A stretch of DNA of 64,000 nucleotides from Gordoniibacillus chartarius (lineage in GTDB: Bacteria; Bacillota; Bacilli; Paenibacillales; NBRC-103111), in assembly GCF_042432825.1 (NCBI RefSeq), contig NZ_JBHLWN010000048.1, positions 1 to 64,000 on the forward strand. The letters run 5' to 3'. A program made the translations under genes and the position numbers. Below the pieces are notes generated by a model, which saw only the letters and a program-made list of their open reading frames with translations, was not told where the DNA came from and searched no databases. Of this stretch, positions 1 to 7,706 are shown in pieces; the first letter of the stretch is position 1, and each line of letters begins with the position of its first letter.

Positions 1-62
1 CCCTTTTTTATGTTCAAAAACCTTTGTCTAGCAAGGGCTCTGGTTTATGCAAAATGCTCATT

Positions 63-107
63 TAAAAAGGTAAGTTATATCGTCTTTTGCAAAACGATAT
101 AACTTAC
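63..107 (-). terminator. Terminator downstream of the BY-kinase operon
   Basis: A perfect 13-bp inverted repeat (70-82 with 95-107) encloses a 12-base loop. Read on the minus strand the stem is followed by CTTTTT, the layout of a Rho-independent terminator for the wzz/BY-kinase transcript. The stem is AT-rich for a terminator, and the loop is itself nearly palindromic. The rest of 1-249 shows no coding sequence. Confidence 0.65.
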
Positions 108-249
108 ATTTCTAAAAGCGGGCATCAAACCCTTCCTCACGTCACACCCTTGACGATTAACGTCTAAGGTTAAAATCAACCCACAGCATGACCGAGTGCC
201 TACAGTGATATAGGTACAGTAGACATTACCTGTTCAGTGATATTCCATT

Positions 250-897
250 CTAAAGGTTGTAGTTATTCAAGACGGCCCCTAAAATACGAGCTTTGGCATG
301 AGTTAATGTAGCGATCGCTTTTTGACCTTCCGCTCTTTTCACTTTGCCGCTGTTAACGAGCACCACCACACCGTCGCAAATAGCCGATAGCACTTGCGCA
401 TCAACCGCTTCTAGAATGGGCTGGCAATCAATCAGAACGACATCGTACTTTGCCTTCGCTTCGTTCAGAAGCGAGTTCATCGCTTTCGATGACAACATTT
501 CCGAAGGGTTAAACGGCAATGCTCCTGCCGTAATCAGCGAAACATTCTCGATTTTCGTTTTTGCAACAGCTCCGTCAAAGCTTTGCTGACCGGATAAGAT
601 GTCTGTTAGACCGATACGATGTTCCGTTTGAAAGTAACGATGAAGTTCCGGCTTGCGAAGATTCGCATCAATGAGAAGTACATTTCTTTTCTCGAGGGCA
701 TACGTTACTGCAAGATTTGCGATCATCTCAGATTTGCTCGGGTCCTGCTTAACCGATGCTACCAACACTAACTTTACCGGTTCGTCCAGAGCGGCAAACC
801 GAATGTTCGCTCCTAAGGACCTATACAATTCGGAAGCGGAAGAATCCGGGTTAACTTCAGTAATCAATGAATAATTACTACTGATTTGCGCTGGCAT
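250..897 (-). CDS. CpsD/CapB-type BY-kinase-like protein with degenerate P-loop
   Basis: BY-kinases are cytosolic tyrosine autokinases that pair with a Wzz-type membrane adaptor to control exopolysaccharide chain length and export. About 215 residues is normal for the stand-alone Firmicute form. The Walker A' motif (VLLIDANLRKPELH) and Walker B (YDVVLIDCQP) are intact, but the P-loop reads VKQDPSKSE where the family has a GEGKS/T-like loop, so the glycines are gone and only K-S remains. The C-terminus has one Tyr (NYNL) instead of a Tyr cluster. The ATG at 897 follows AGGTGA with 8-base spacing and lies within the 3' end of the upstream wzz gene, so the pair is translationally coupled. Family assignment is secure; kinase activity is doubtful. 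Confidence 0.8.
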   Translation of the reverse strand: MPAQISSNYSLITEVNPDSSASELYRSLGANIRFAALDEPVKLVLVASVKQDPSKSEMIANLAVTYALEKRNVLLIDANLRKPELHRYFQTEHRIGLTDILSGQQSFDGAVAKTKIENVSLITAGALPFNPSEMLSSKAMNSLLNEAKAKYDVVLIDCQPILEAVDAQVLSAICDGVVVLVNSGKVKRAEGQKAIATLTHAKARILGAVLNNYNL

Positions 898-1633
898 ATG
901 TATGCTCACCTACCGTTCGTGCAGCTGTTCTGCGATTTTTCACCTTATAGTCGCTTTCCTTCAGTTTCGGAAACACGTTCAATGTCGGAATCCCCAAATG
1001 TCTGGATACATCTTTCTCCGTCTTAATCGAATCGTCCAGGAATTCCAGCAGGAAAATGATACCTATGGAGAGCAGTACTCCTACAACAAGTGCAATAACT
1101 AGGTTCAAGCTTGGGTTTACATTGACAGGAGTCGGGTTAATCGGCATTCTCGCCTCACTGAGGATGGATACATTATCGACCTTCATAATAGTGGGGATCT
1201 GCTCTTTAAACACTGTAGCCACCGCATTTACTATTTTCGCAGCCCGCTCCGGGGAACTATCGCTTGCGACCAGCGTCATAACCTGTGAATCGGTTGAAGC
1301 AGTTACTGCAATTCTACCGCTCAGCTGCTCGGCGCTTAGCTTAAGATCGGGGAATTTCTCCACCACTTTATCCATGATTGCAGGTGTTCGGATCAGTTCT
1401 TTATAGGTACTTACGAGTCTTAAGCTTGTTTGCAAAGAGTTAATATCGATACTCGATACATTCTGTGACTCATTGGTTTTATTCACAATCAGCTTTATAT
1501 TCGCTTGGTAAATTGGCGTTACCAGAATAAAGCTGTATATCCCTGCCGCCAATATCACTGTTAACGTTGCAGCAAAGACAATCCAGATCCGTCTCTTGAT
1601 AATTTGGAGATAATCTTTTAACTCGAGTTCCAT
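878..1633 (-). CDS. Wzz/CapA-type polysaccharide copolymerase (BY-kinase adaptor)
   Basis: A membrane protein of about 251 residues with the Wzz architecture. A short cytosolic start (MELELKDYLQIIKRR) leads into TM1 (about residues 16-38). An extracytoplasmic domain of about 130 residues follows, then a Pro-rich stretch (EARMPINPTPVNVNPS) before TM2 (about 178-200) and a basic cytosolic tail. Proteins of this family set chain length and activate the partner BY-kinase, here the next gene, which overlaps by 20 bases. The ATG at 1633 is chosen because GGAGG lies 6 bases upstream; a TTG six bases earlier would also be in frame. It is transcribed from the promoter at about 1780-1808. Confidence 0.85.
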   Translation of the reverse strand: MELELKDYLQIIKRRIWIVFAATLTVILAAGIYSFILVTPIYQANIKLIVNKTNESQNVSSIDINSLQTSLRLVSTYKELIRTPAIMDKVVEKFPDLKLSAEQLSGRIAVTASTDSQVMTLVASDSSPERAAKIVNAVATVFKEQIPTIMKVDNVSILSEARMPINPTPVNVNPSLNLVIALVVGVLLSIGIIFLLEFLDDSIKTEKDVSRHLGIPTLNVFPKLKESDYKVKNRRTAARTVGEHTYASANQ

Positions 1634-1752
1634 ATCCAACCTCCGTAAAGTTGTGTAAACTTTTCCGACAACCAGTATTCATACTGCTCAATTCTACAAT
1701 TGTCCGGTTATGTCGACTCCTTTCCCGATTAAGAAACATCACTTACCAATTT

Positions 1753-1808
1753 GATACACATTGTAACATCTATATCCTAAATTTAGGATACATTCTGTAT
1801 TGTGTCAA
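1753..1808 (-). promoter_or_regulatory. Promoter of wzz/BY-kinase operon with two operator palindromes
   Basis: On the minus strand TTGACA (1803-1808), a 17-base spacer and TAAATT (1780-1785) form a sigma-A promoter. The spacer is filled by an imperfect palindrome GATACA-TTC-TGTATT (1787-1801, plus-strand reading). A second copy, GATACA-CAT-TGTAAC (1753-1767), lies just past the expected start point. The same palindrome occurs in three other promoters of this window. Operator placement over the promoter suggests repression; the regulator is unknown. Confidence 0.7.
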
Positions 1809-1853
1809 GAGAAATTTTGAAAATCGCTTAATTCGTTTTCATTAGCGCTAGAA

Positions 1854-1896
1854 GAAAAAGGAACTTACCTTCCCGTTCGAGTTTGGCTCGTTCCTT
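1854..1896 (-). terminator. Terminator after the 51-residue ORF
   Basis: AAGGAAC (1858-1864) pairs with GTTCCTT (1890-1896). Read on the minus strand the stem runs into CCTTTTTC. It separates the small ORF at 1918-2073 from the wzz promoter. Confidence 0.5.
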
Positions 1897-1917
1897 TATT
1901 AAAATCGAATCTTCACC

Positions 1918-2073
1918 TTATATGTTAGATTTCGTTTGGTCATCGGTGTCAAATAGACATTTCAATAGTGTGTACTTATCCTGATTCGCAAGAGTGGTCA
2001 GGATGGTATCCGGTCGAAGCTCAAGCTCTAACAGCACCTTTTTTACATCAATTTCTATATTTTCCCTCTCCAT
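1918..2073 (-). CDS. Hypothetical 51-residue protein
   Basis: A short ORF beginning MERENIEIDVKKVLLELEL and ending DDQTKSNI. I do not recognise it. It is acidic, probably helical, and has no signal peptide or membrane segment. Support for a real gene comes from a GGGTAGGTG ribosome site about 5 bases before the ATG, a well-formed promoter at 2103-2131 carrying a perfect copy of the shared operator, and a terminator at 1854-1896. It is therefore a self-contained transcription unit between the recombinase gene and the wzz operon. It could be a small regulator of the operator regulon, but no DNA-binding motif is visible. Confidence 0.55.
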   Translation of the reverse strand: MERENIEIDVKKVLLELELRPDTILTTLANQDKYTLLKCLFDTDDQTKSNI

Positions 2074-2102
2074 GCGACACCTACCCTTTGTCTTATGCTA
2101 CT

Positions 2103-2131
2103 ACTTTATGATACATTTTGTATCTAGTCAA
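2103..2131 (-). promoter_or_regulatory. Promoter with perfect GATACA-N3-TGTATC operator
   Basis: TTGACT (2126-2131), a 17-base spacer and TAAAGT (2103-2108) on the minus strand. A perfect 15-base palindrome (2110-2124) sits in the spacer. The layout is the same as at the wzz and lasso promoters. It drives the 51-residue ORF. Confidence 0.7.
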
Positions 2132-2147
2132 GATACGACCGGATGAT

Positions 2148-2654
2148 TTACGAACTGACGCCTATATATCTTAGTGTCACAGAAGGTGCCGAATGATTAA
2201 AAATATCTTTCAGTTTGCCGACATCTTTAGTACGCAAATAATAATGATAACCAAACGTTTTGCGTAACGTATGGGTTCCAATGTCTTCCAAACCCGCTTG
2301 TTTGGCAGCCTGATTGAGAATTCTGTATACCCGAATTCGTTTGATCGGCTTTCCTGTTCTTTGGGAACGAAACAAGAAATCCTCATCCTGCATCCCTTGT
2401 ATATATTCTGCAATGGCTTCGCGCAATTCCTCACTCAAGGGAAAACTTTTTTCTTTGCCTGTCTTCTCTTCCTGAAGAACAACGGTGGTTTTATTCTTAA
2501 CGTGTTTAACTTGCAGCATTAATAAATCGTTCAAGTGCAGACCTGAAGTAATTCCGAATGTAAATAGAAGCCAATCTCTCATCGATTGGTTCATAAGAAT
2601 AGCTTGAATTTCGTCTATTTTCTCCTTCTCCTTAATAGGCTGCACGATCTGCAT
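2148..2654 (-). CDS. Small tyrosine recombinase-like protein, catalytic Arg I replaced
   Basis: A catalytic-domain-only member of the phage-integrase family (about 168 residues). The conserved Lys region (EEKTGKEK), the box II HTLR motif (H-x-x-R) and the C-terminal H and nucleophile Tyr (IFNHSAPSVTLRYIG) are all visible. The first catalytic Arg, normally in a TGLRISDLL-like motif, is His here (SGLHLNDLL), so DNA cleavage is questionable. It may act as a DNA-binding or decayed protein. The ATG at 2654 has GAGGTG 6 bases upstream and is preferred to the GTG at 2663. It follows the lasso exporter gene on the same strand with a 46-base gap. Whether it mobilised the lasso cluster is unknown; no attachment sites were found. 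Confidence 0.75.
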   Translation of the reverse strand: MQIVQPIKEKEKIDEIQAILMNQSMRDWLLFTFGITSGLHLNDLLMLQVKHVKNKTTVVLQEEKTGKEKSFPLSEELREAIAEYIQGMQDEDFLFRSQRTGKPIKRIRVYRILNQAAKQAGLEDIGTHTLRKTFGYHYYLRTKDVGKLKDIFNHSAPSVTLRYIGVSS

Positions 2655-2700
2655 TCCTTGCACCTCTTCATCATATTGAGAATTAAATTTCGGGTCGAAC

Positions 2701-4497
2701 TTATTGATATCTCAGCATTTTGCTGAATGCCCCATTTGATTCATTGGTCAATTGTTGATATCCGCCTTGCTGGATAACCCTTCCATTCTCTAACACGATA
2801 ACTTGATCTGCATTCCTAATCGTAGACAGTCGGTGTGCAATCACTATGATTGTCATCTTACCCTTTAACCGTTCAAGAGCATCTTGAACGATCGCTTCGT
2901 TCTCATGATCTAACGCGCTTGTCGCTTCGTCCAGAATCAGTATAGCCGGTTTTTTCAGCAGAGCTCTTGCAAGAACGATACGCTGCCTTTCACCGCCCGA
3001 TAACCGAATTCCACGATCCCCAACAATCGTATCAAGTCCGTTAGGCAGTTTTTTAACGAATCCTTCCGATGCAGATGCTTTCAAGGCTTCCCACATTTGC
3101 TCGTCACTTGCATCCGGCTTCACAAGCTGCATATTCTCTCGAATACTGGTATGAAACAGAAATGGATCCTGGGATACAAAACCAATCATATTGCGGTAAT
3201 CGGACATATTCATCTCGAATAGCGGAACTCCATTAATTAGGATCTGTCCTCGTTCCGGTTTAAGCAGTCCAATGAGAAGATCTATCAGCGTGCTCTTGCC
3301 TGCGCCTGAACTCCCGACAATAGCGGTCATTTGGTTCCCTAGAATACGCAAATTAATATTTTCAAGAGCGTAGGAAGTTAGGGTGCTGTCGTACTTATAG
3401 TACACTTGACGGCATTCCAGACTCTCTAGTTCCAAGCCGGAATTTACCGTATTCGGACTACTATCCCTACTTCCAAGCACCCAGTCTTTCGAATTTTCGC
3501 ATTCCTTCAGCATTTCAAGTACGTTCTTGAAAGCTGGAATGGTCGTTTGGATTTGTTCCCAGCTTGCTTGGAAACCTGAAAAACTAGGCCACACTCTTGA
3601 AAAAATGATAACGATAATTGCAATTTGCCCAACTTCAGCGTGAAATAACGTAAGCGATACATACCCAAACACAGCGATCAGCATTGCGGATATGACCTTG
3701 TAAAACATTTGTGAAGTAGACTGTAATGTAACGAAATCTATATAATTGTGTTCCATTCTACGGCAAAGTTTCTGAAACCAATCCAGATGCTGATCTTCCA
3801 GCCGATTGCTCTTAATATCCTTCATGCCATTAAAGTGCTCTGTGATTCCACCCAAATATTCTTGCGATAACTTATTCGTTTTGCTGCCAAGTTTTTTCGC
3901 ATCTTTAAGAAACCTCCGGGAGAAGAAAGCCAGCAATATCCCGCAGATCATAACAAATAATGTAAGCTTTATTGAAAGCCACATGGCAAAACAAATTTGA
4001 ATTATTGAAAAAACAAGCGAGGTTCCAAGTCGGAGGGCTTGAGATGTGCCAATGCTTACATTAGCCAACTCGGTGGTCATCATGTGGTTGATGTCCGATT
4101 TCCTTTTTCTCACATACAAGCTCCAATTTGCATACAATAATGCTTCATAAGTTTCTATTCGTAATGTCCGGAAAAATGCTTGTTGAATGGTATTATTAAT
4201 AATAATTTGATATCGTTGCAGCAATGCTTGACCCAAAACCAGAACCACATACGAAACTAGCAGGACTATCAATTGCCATGAAGCAGGAATGGTTGAAACG
4301 ATTCCAGTCAGCCATGAAATCACAGGGATATCGCTGTTGTCCATATCAAACACTCCGGTAACGGACAGCATGGGCATGATCAAGTAAATGGAAATCCCCT
4401 CAAACATGGCGACTATAATCATCAATATGAAATTTAAGTATAGTTTAAAGCCGGAGATCGCATGGAACTTCTTAATATAGGGAAACAACAATGCCAT
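2701..4497 (-). CDS. Lasso-peptide ABC exporter (fused membrane and ATPase domains)
   Basis: About 598 residues: an N-terminal six-helix exporter domain (about 1-330) and a C-terminal ATPase domain. The ATPase carries Walker A GSSGAGKST, signature LSGGERQRIVLARAL, Walker B ILILDEATSALD and the H-loop IAHRLSTI. Exporters of this kind (D protein in lasso clusters) pump out the mature peptide and often give self-immunity. No peptidase C39 domain is present, which fits a cluster with its own leader peptidase (B2). The ATG at 4497 follows AGAGGAGC with about 7-base spacing; the start lies 1 base past the stop of the nucleotidyltransferase gene, indicating tight coupling. Confidence 0.88.
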   Translation of the reverse strand: MALLFPYIKKFHAISGFKLYLNFILMIIVAMFEGISIYLIMPMLSVTGVFDMDNSDIPVISWLTGIVSTIPASWQLIVLLVSYVVLVLGQALLQRYQIIINNTIQQAFFRTLRIETYEALLYANWSLYVRKRKSDINHMMTTELANVSIGTSQALRLGTSLVFSIIQICFAMWLSIKLTLFVMICGILLAFFSRRFLKDAKKLGSKTNKLSQEYLGGITEHFNGMKDIKSNRLEDQHLDWFQKLCRRMEHNYIDFVTLQSTSQMFYKVISAMLIAVFGYVSLTLFHAEVGQIAIIVIIFSRVWPSFSGFQASWEQIQTTIPAFKNVLEMLKECENSKDWVLGSRDSSPNTVNSGLELESLECRQVYYKYDSTLTSYALENINLRILGNQMTAIVGSSGAGKSTLIDLLIGLLKPERGQILINGVPLFEMNMSDYRNMIGFVSQDPFLFHTSIRENMQLVKPDASDEQMWEALKASASEGFVKKLPNGLDTIVGDRGIRLSGGERQRIVLARALLKKPAILILDEATSALDHENEAIVQDALERLKGKMTIIVIAHRLSTIRNADQVIVLENGRVIQQGGYQQLTNESNGAFSKMLRYQ

Positions 4498-4498
4498 C

Positions 4499-5707
4499 TT
4501 ATAGCTCCTCTGCTTGGACGTGCCGCTTCCTTTTTCGCCAAACAATCAAAAACGGGCGCAATAAAAAATACAAAAAATGGAGACTTCGAGGCAAAGGTAA
4601 TGTTGCGGCATCCCAAGAAGTCGGATGTAACCGGCTTAACCAAAATATCCATTTTTGTCTGGAGCTTTGAATGGCCGACAAATATTTCTGGTGCCGACGA
4701 ATTTGGGAAGGCGTATGGTTCTCAGCTGCGAAGTTCACTTTATCTTGGATAAAACTTATTGCATCGTTTGCAAGTTGATTTGCCCGTTTGCTCATCAGCG
4801 TGCATAGCTCCGAAGGAATAGGCGTATGAAATAATCGGTTACATAAAATCAGCGACTGACCGACTAGTTTCGATTGTTCGTATTTGTTGCAGTTATGGAC
4901 AATCTTCTCCCAATCCAACTGCTTTCGCAGAAGCTGTTCGATATCGGACAGCCACCGAAGACGAAACCATCCATGTCTTGCCCCATGGCACACCAAATAT
5001 TGGAACAGGTCTTCCATTTGCGGATGATATAATGGAGTAGAGGTCAAAGAACTGGCAGCTCTCCGTTCCCAGAGTTCATCAAAACCCGGTTCATTACCCC
5101 AATCGGAACTAAGTCTCCAATGAAGTTCAATTTCAATTCGCTTTTCTTTATTAAAGTAGGAAATATGATGGTCTCTCCATTTCCTGCCGTAAAGAAGACG
5201 CATTTCCTGAGCTACCTGATAATTTTCCTTTAACAATAAATCCTCGACTTTTTCCAAGTCGCGAAACGGAACCCAGATATCCAAATCCTTAGAAGTTCTA
5301 AGCGACACATCACCATAAATGGAAGCCGCCAGAACCGGCCCCTTTAAGATCATGGACCGAATTCCATTGAGTTCCAGCATTTGATGAATTCGTTCCAATT
5401 CATTTGTTAAACGCAGCATATCAAAAGTATTTTTTACATACTCGCCTTTAAGTTTCCCGATAATTTCCTGCGGCGCCAAATCCTCTTTTTGTTTACTTAA
5501 CAGTGAATAAACCAAGGGGCGAACACGATGGTGGCCGGCTAAATCAAAAAAAAGCCGCCAATCCAGGTTTGTGTAACGACTCAAAATTTGTCTGGGGAGA
5601 TCTGGAGCGTTTGCGATGCCGAGAATTGACAGCAGCAGCTGCAACTCCGCCGAGAACGATACAGCATGTTTGCTATACGGATTGTCCATCCTTCGAACCC
5701 CTTGCAT
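4499..5707 (-). CDS. Nucleotidyltransferase family protein of the lasso cluster
   Basis: A protein of about 402 residues matching the NTP_transf_5 group of polymerase-beta-like nucleotidyltransferases. The key stretch is MILKGPVLAASIYGD followed by RTSKDLDIWV, giving the acidic D-x-D metal site. Genes of this family accompany kinase-bearing lasso clusters of Firmicutes. From memory, the relative in the pseudomycoidin cluster acts on the phosphorylated peptide, so here it may extend the phosphate added by the kinase at 6505-7416. The ATG at 5707 has AGAAGGA 7 bases upstream and overlaps the end of the B2 gene by 35 bases; an ATG at 5689 is an alternative. Confidence 0.8.
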   Translation of the reverse strand: MQGVRRMDNPYSKHAVSFSAELQLLLSILGIANAPDLPRQILSRYTNLDWRLFFDLAGHHRVRPLVYSLLSKQKEDLAPQEIIGKLKGEYVKNTFDMLRLTNELERIHQMLELNGIRSMILKGPVLAASIYGDVSLRTSKDLDIWVPFRDLEKVEDLLLKENYQVAQEMRLLYGRKWRDHHISYFNKEKRIEIELHWRLSSDWGNEPGFDELWERRAASSLTSTPLYHPQMEDLFQYLVCHGARHGWFRLRWLSDIEQLLRKQLDWEKIVHNCNKYEQSKLVGQSLILCNRLFHTPIPSELCTLMSKRANQLANDAISFIQDKVNFAAENHTPSQIRRHQKYLSAIQSSRQKWIFWLSRLHPTSWDAATLPLPRSLHFLYFLLRPFLIVWRKRKRHVQAEEL

Positions 5708-6212
5708 TCTTATATCCTTCTATTACCTTACCGAATATTGCTATAACGGTGAAACGATGCATTTCCTCCGCACCCGTGAGCGTAAACTCTCCACTGCGAA
5801 GCCAAGCATGTGCTATCATTTTTCCGGCCTCATCCTTGCCCGTACCTAAGTAAAGCGTACTCTCAATCCGACGCCGCTCCAGCATCTTCATTGCCGCCAT
5901 AGCCATAACCAGACATTTGCTCTCCCACAATGTGTATCTGCTCATCAGCCGAACCGCCTGCGAGATCTGGATAATGGTTCGAACCTGGCTCGGATCCGCC
6001 GTCTGGGAGGTTTCCAACATCGATTCCCCAAGTGAAGGAGCAATTCGTGAGAACGGCATAGCTTTTCGAATTCGTGCCCAGCCCAAAGCTACAAACGCTT
6101 CAAACAGAAGCAGCTTCGTTCCCGGCTTCAGCTTCCAAAAACCGCTGATATGTCTCCATATGGCAACTGGCAGAGGCCGCTTACGAATTGACTGCGACTT
6201 CATCTCCAACAT
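5673..6212 (-). CDS. Lasso leader peptidase (B2, transglutaminase-like)
   Basis: About 179 residues, the usual size of a stand-alone B2 protease. The catalytic Cys is in WESKCLVMAMAAMKML and the His in IAHAWLRSG, the transglutaminase-like pattern of lasso peptidases. The enzyme removes the leader from the precursor, working with the RRE protein encoded just upstream. The genes overlap (B1 ends at 6181, this gene starts at 6212), and AGAGGAGC lies upstream of the chosen ATG; a second ATG at 6203 is possible. Confidence 0.87.
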   Translation of the reverse strand: MLEMKSQSIRKRPLPVAIWRHISGFWKLKPGTKLLLFEAFVALGWARIRKAMPFSRIAPSLGESMLETSQTADPSQVRTIIQISQAVRLMSRYTLWESKCLVMAMAAMKMLERRRIESTLYLGTGKDEAGKMIAHAWLRSGEFTLTGAEEMHRFTVIAIFGKVIEGYKNARGSKDGQSV

Positions 6213-6489
6213 GAATGAGCTGCTCCTCTTGCAAATTGTTCAAAAATTTGAGTACTTGTTCACGGCATTCGACTTCCCCGATCTCGTACTCTTCCATGAG
6301 CGTAGAAATAAGCTGCCTTACGGAAACCGGGTTTTCAATCAAACTCCAGATTCTTCCTCCGACCCGGCCCAAATTGTAGTATTTACCACTTTGGACACTC
6401 ATCATAACGATGCCGCCATCCATATTGCTGATCAAATTCCCTTTCGTTTGAACGACAGTCTGGTCTTTTACGTCTTCCCAAGTCTTCAT
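6181..6489 (-). CDS. PqqD-like RRE protein (lasso B1)
   Basis: A 102-residue PqqD-family protein, the discrete RiPP recognition element of split-B lasso clusters. It binds the leader peptide and presents the precursor to the peptidase and cyclase. Typical PqqD features are the SVQSGKYYNLGRVGGRIWSL core and an acidic helical C-terminal half. The upstream sequence GGGGGG(CAGATAGCAG)ATG is a poor but G-rich ribosome site, similar to that of the cyclase gene. Confidence 0.88.
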   Translation of the reverse strand: MKTWEDVKDQTVVQTKGNLISNMDGGIVMMSVQSGKYYNLGRVGGRIWSLIENPVSVRQLISTLMEEYEIGEVECREQVLKFLNNLQEEQLIHVGDEVAVNS

Positions 6490-6504
6490 CTGCTATCTGC
6501 CCCC

Positions 6505-7416
6505 CTATTGGACGACTTCTAAAGTGTTGGATACAAGCTGGTGCGCAGTAAATCCTTCAGATGGTCTCCGCAGCTGATAAAGGTTAATTTTGCTCAATAT
6601 TTGAGCTGTCACTGTGAAGTGCCATTGGTTTGCACCCAAAAGAGGAATTAAAAAATTACGGTAGGTATGGTTCTGAAGCACCGGAAATCGTTCCAATCCA
6701 ACCAGATGCTTTCGTTCAAGCTCGCCGTCTCCACGAATGAGTTCAAATATACCCGCCAATGGGACGCTGGAAAATTGAAAAGATGACGGCACCGGCACGG
6801 CGAACTTGGCGCCCTCTTCATACAACGGAACAAACCGTTCCGCTTCCATGCCGAGCCCTTCCAGACTCGAATGCCACAATTTCTGCTGAGGATACGAAGG
6901 AGTTACCATCGGTGTACCTTCGGATGACCACGATACAGGAATGATATCATCACTGATTAATGAATAGCCTTGACTTACAAATGCGGCAGCAAGCGTAGAT
7001 TTGCCTGCCCCGGATTCTCCGACGAAAGCATACGCCTTCCCATTTATGACAACGGCGCTACCATGCAGCGGAAGAACTTTCCTTTGCAGCAATAACGCCC
7101 CCATACAGCTTCCAAGCACGTAGAGCCGTACTTGGGCGATATCGGATTTCGGCATAGGAGTCACGATGATCTGCTTCCCGCCCCGAACGCAATAAAGGGC
7201 AACGCGGGGAACGTGGAAATAGACGTCGCCATCAATCACCTTTACAAAGCCTTCTACATGATCTTGAATGCCGGTCAAGTCACCATATGTAATGTTTACG
7301 TCCGCTTGTAGATCCGGGGCATCGCTCACCAGCAGTTCAGGCAAAGCGATCTCGCTTGACAGCAGCAGTCCGAAACCTGCATAGACTGTTTTATTTATAG
7401 TGGAAATAATAAGCAT
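6505..7416 (-). CDS. HPr-kinase-like lasso peptide kinase
   Basis: A 303-residue protein of the HprK/P-related family found in paeninodin-type clusters. The P-loop GESGAGKST and following LISDDIIPV acidic motif are intact, and HGSAVV precedes the P-loop as in HPr kinases. In paeninodin the homologue phosphorylates the C-terminal Ser of the precursor; the precursor encoded here also ends in Ser (IYDS), so the same reaction is inferred. The gene is first after the hairpin at 7456-7498 and precedes B1 by 15 bases. Confidence 0.87.
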   Translation of the reverse strand: MLIISTINKTVYAGFGLLLSSEIALPELLVSDAPDLQADVNITYGDLTGIQDHVEGFVKVIDGDVYFHVPRVALYCVRGGKQIIVTPMPKSDIAQVRLYVLGSCMGALLLQRKVLPLHGSAVVINGKAYAFVGESGAGKSTLAAAFVSQGYSLISDDIIPVSWSSEGTPMVTPSYPQQKLWHSSLEGLGMEAERFVPLYEEGAKFAVPVPSSFQFSSVPLAGIFELIRGDGELERKHLVGLERFPVLQNHTYRNFLIPLLGANQWHFTVTAQILSKINLYQLRRPSEGFTAHQLVSNTLEVVQ

Positions 7417-7455
7417 CGCCTTCTATCCGATTAGCGTTCTGTTTCTGTTTTTTAA

Positions 7456-7498
7456 AAGCAGCCCTTAAACAATTTGTTCAATTGCATAAGGGCTGCTT
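7456..7498 (-). terminator. Hairpin between lasso precursor and kinase genes (attenuator)
   Basis: A 12-bp perfect stem (7456-7467 with 7487-7498), extended inside by CAATT/AATTG. It lies between precursor and kinase genes in a 136-base gap. On the minus strand only a short TTTT follows, so partial termination or protection of the precursor mRNA end is more likely than full termination. Confidence 0.55.
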
Positions 7499-7552
7499 CT
7501 TAAAGCCGATTTGGTTCCCATCAGATGATGGGGATTAGGAAGGAAATAAATT

Positions 7553-7690
7553 CTAGGAGTCGTAGATGTCGAGGTCGACAAGCTTACCGTTTACGTAAGT
7601 AAAGTCCACTTTCGATACACCTGTGCCAGCCATTGTTTGGCTAACTTCGAGAACTTCCAGAGCTGGTGCTTCCCATACTTTCTTTTCCAT
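7553..7690 (-). CDS. Lasso peptide precursor (paeninodin-like)
   Basis: A 45-residue ORF that encodes the substrate of this cluster. The leader starts MEKKVWEAPALEVLEVSQTM; it has the P-x-L motif bound by the RRE and the conserved Thr at position -2. The core begins AGTGVSKVD and ends LDIYDS, 25 residues in all. Ala1 and Asp9 would form a nine-membered macrolactam ring (lasso class II), with a 16-residue loop and tail. The C-terminal Ser matches the residue phosphorylated in paeninodin, whose core also starts AG, has Asp9 and ends YDS (recalled). An excellent ribosome site, AAGGAGGTG, precedes the ATG by 7 bases, and the gene lies 16 bases after the cyclase stop. Placement after the cyclase is unusual, since precursors usually come first. 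Confidence 0.9.
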   Translation of the reverse strand: MEKKVWEAPALEVLEVSQTMAGTGVSKVDFTYVNGKLVDLDIYDS

Positions 7691-7706
7691 GCGCATTCAC
7701 CTCCTT

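Noticed and set aside
2148..2654. Insertion sequence or prophage at 2-10 kb
   Set aside because: Only a lone recombinase-like gene is seen; no terminal repeats, transposase or phage genes were found.
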